The translations under genes and the position numbers were made by a program. Of a stretch of 64,000 nt of DNA, positions 63,946 to 64,000 are shown piece after piece (within the stretch, counting starts at the first letter, position 1; the number at the start of each line of letters is the position of its first letter). Under the pieces are notes generated by a model that searched no databases, was not told the origin of the DNA, and saw only the letters and a program-made list of their open reading frames with translations. Origin of the DNA: Micromussa lordhowensis (lineage: Eukaryota > Cnidaria > Anthozoa > Scleractinia > Lobophylliidae); the NCBI GenBank assembly GCA_964020085.1, contig OZ026596.1, positions 13,240,939 to 13,304,938 on the forward strand, given 5' to 3'.

Positions 63946-64000
63946 TAAATATACATGATCTGAACTGACTAGGCCAACCCCTATTAAGCAATTCCTTCTT

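Noticed and set aside
1..64000. Search for tRNA, rRNA, viral and bacterial features
   Set aside because: No tRNA cloverleaf, rRNA core, envelope gene or operon-like gene layout was recognised; the only retroviral-type element is the Gypsy copy without envelope.

Overview
This window looks like transposon-dense, AT-rich, intron-bearing animal DNA. The mix of families (Penelope-like elements, Tx1/L1 and CR1/L2-type LINEs, CACTA, hAT, PIF/Harbinger, Tc1/mariner and many foldback MITEs) best fits a cnidarian, probably an anthozoan such as a stony coral. The organism call is inference; no sequence here names it. I see no intact host gene, no rRNA and no tRNA. The most gene-like host material is a handful of isolated exons with splice sites (491-625 minus, 1584-1792 plus, 2716-2829 minus, 22700-23560 plus, 51945-52055 plus).

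Region 1 (1-17704). After host-like exons and a Penelope endonuclease remnant, a 14.8-kb CACTA (EnSpm) element runs from 2944 to 17704. It has about 55-bp inverted ends that begin CACTACTGG and long arms filled with GTGAAA-type words. On the minus strand it carries DUF4218-type transposase exons (9761-9961, 6933-7094 and a last exon at 5514-6308 split by a MITE). On the plus strand there is a decayed gene with an OTU-like cysteine protease domain, a PIP-box-like motif, a TTF-type zinc finger and a hAT transposase (10009-14086). Other elements are nested in both arms and in introns.

Region 2 (17705-27530). Foldback elements, a 1.9-kb long-TIR element (19747-21684), exon-like pieces, and a 2.7-kb Tc1/mariner-type element (23781-26515) that contains a second element (24276-25958).

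Region 3 (27533-34300). A decayed Tx1/L1-type LINE with ORF1, endonuclease, reverse transcriptase and C-terminal zinc knuckle. It is interrupted by a 5'-truncated Penelope-like insertion with 13-bp direct repeats and a hammerhead-like tail, by a palindromic MITE and by a second ORF1 fragment.

Region 4 (34920-39821). A complete-ended but dead PIF/Harbinger transposon with a Myb/SANT-like gene (plus) and a DDE transposase (minus, catalytic Glu changed to Gln). A 742-bp hAT-type MITE with 8-bp TSD sits inside it.

Region 5 (39822-56779). MITEs and nested foldback elements, two more Tc1/mariner-type elements (43977-46188, 49768-51921), a Penelope RT remnant (about 47310-48000), a tandem pair of TTAA-flanked MITEs (52681-53905) and a Harbinger-type MITE with two other elements inside (54595-55359).

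Region 6 (56780-64000). A decayed Gypsy LTR retrotransposon on the minus strand (LTRs 56780-56916 and 63364-63490) whose pol is split by a CR1/L2-type LINE, followed by one arm of another word-repeat element at the right edge.

The most unusual theme is that several different inverted-repeat families share the same design: conserved terminal bases followed by arms packed with a short, often palindromic, CpG-rich word that differs from copy to copy.
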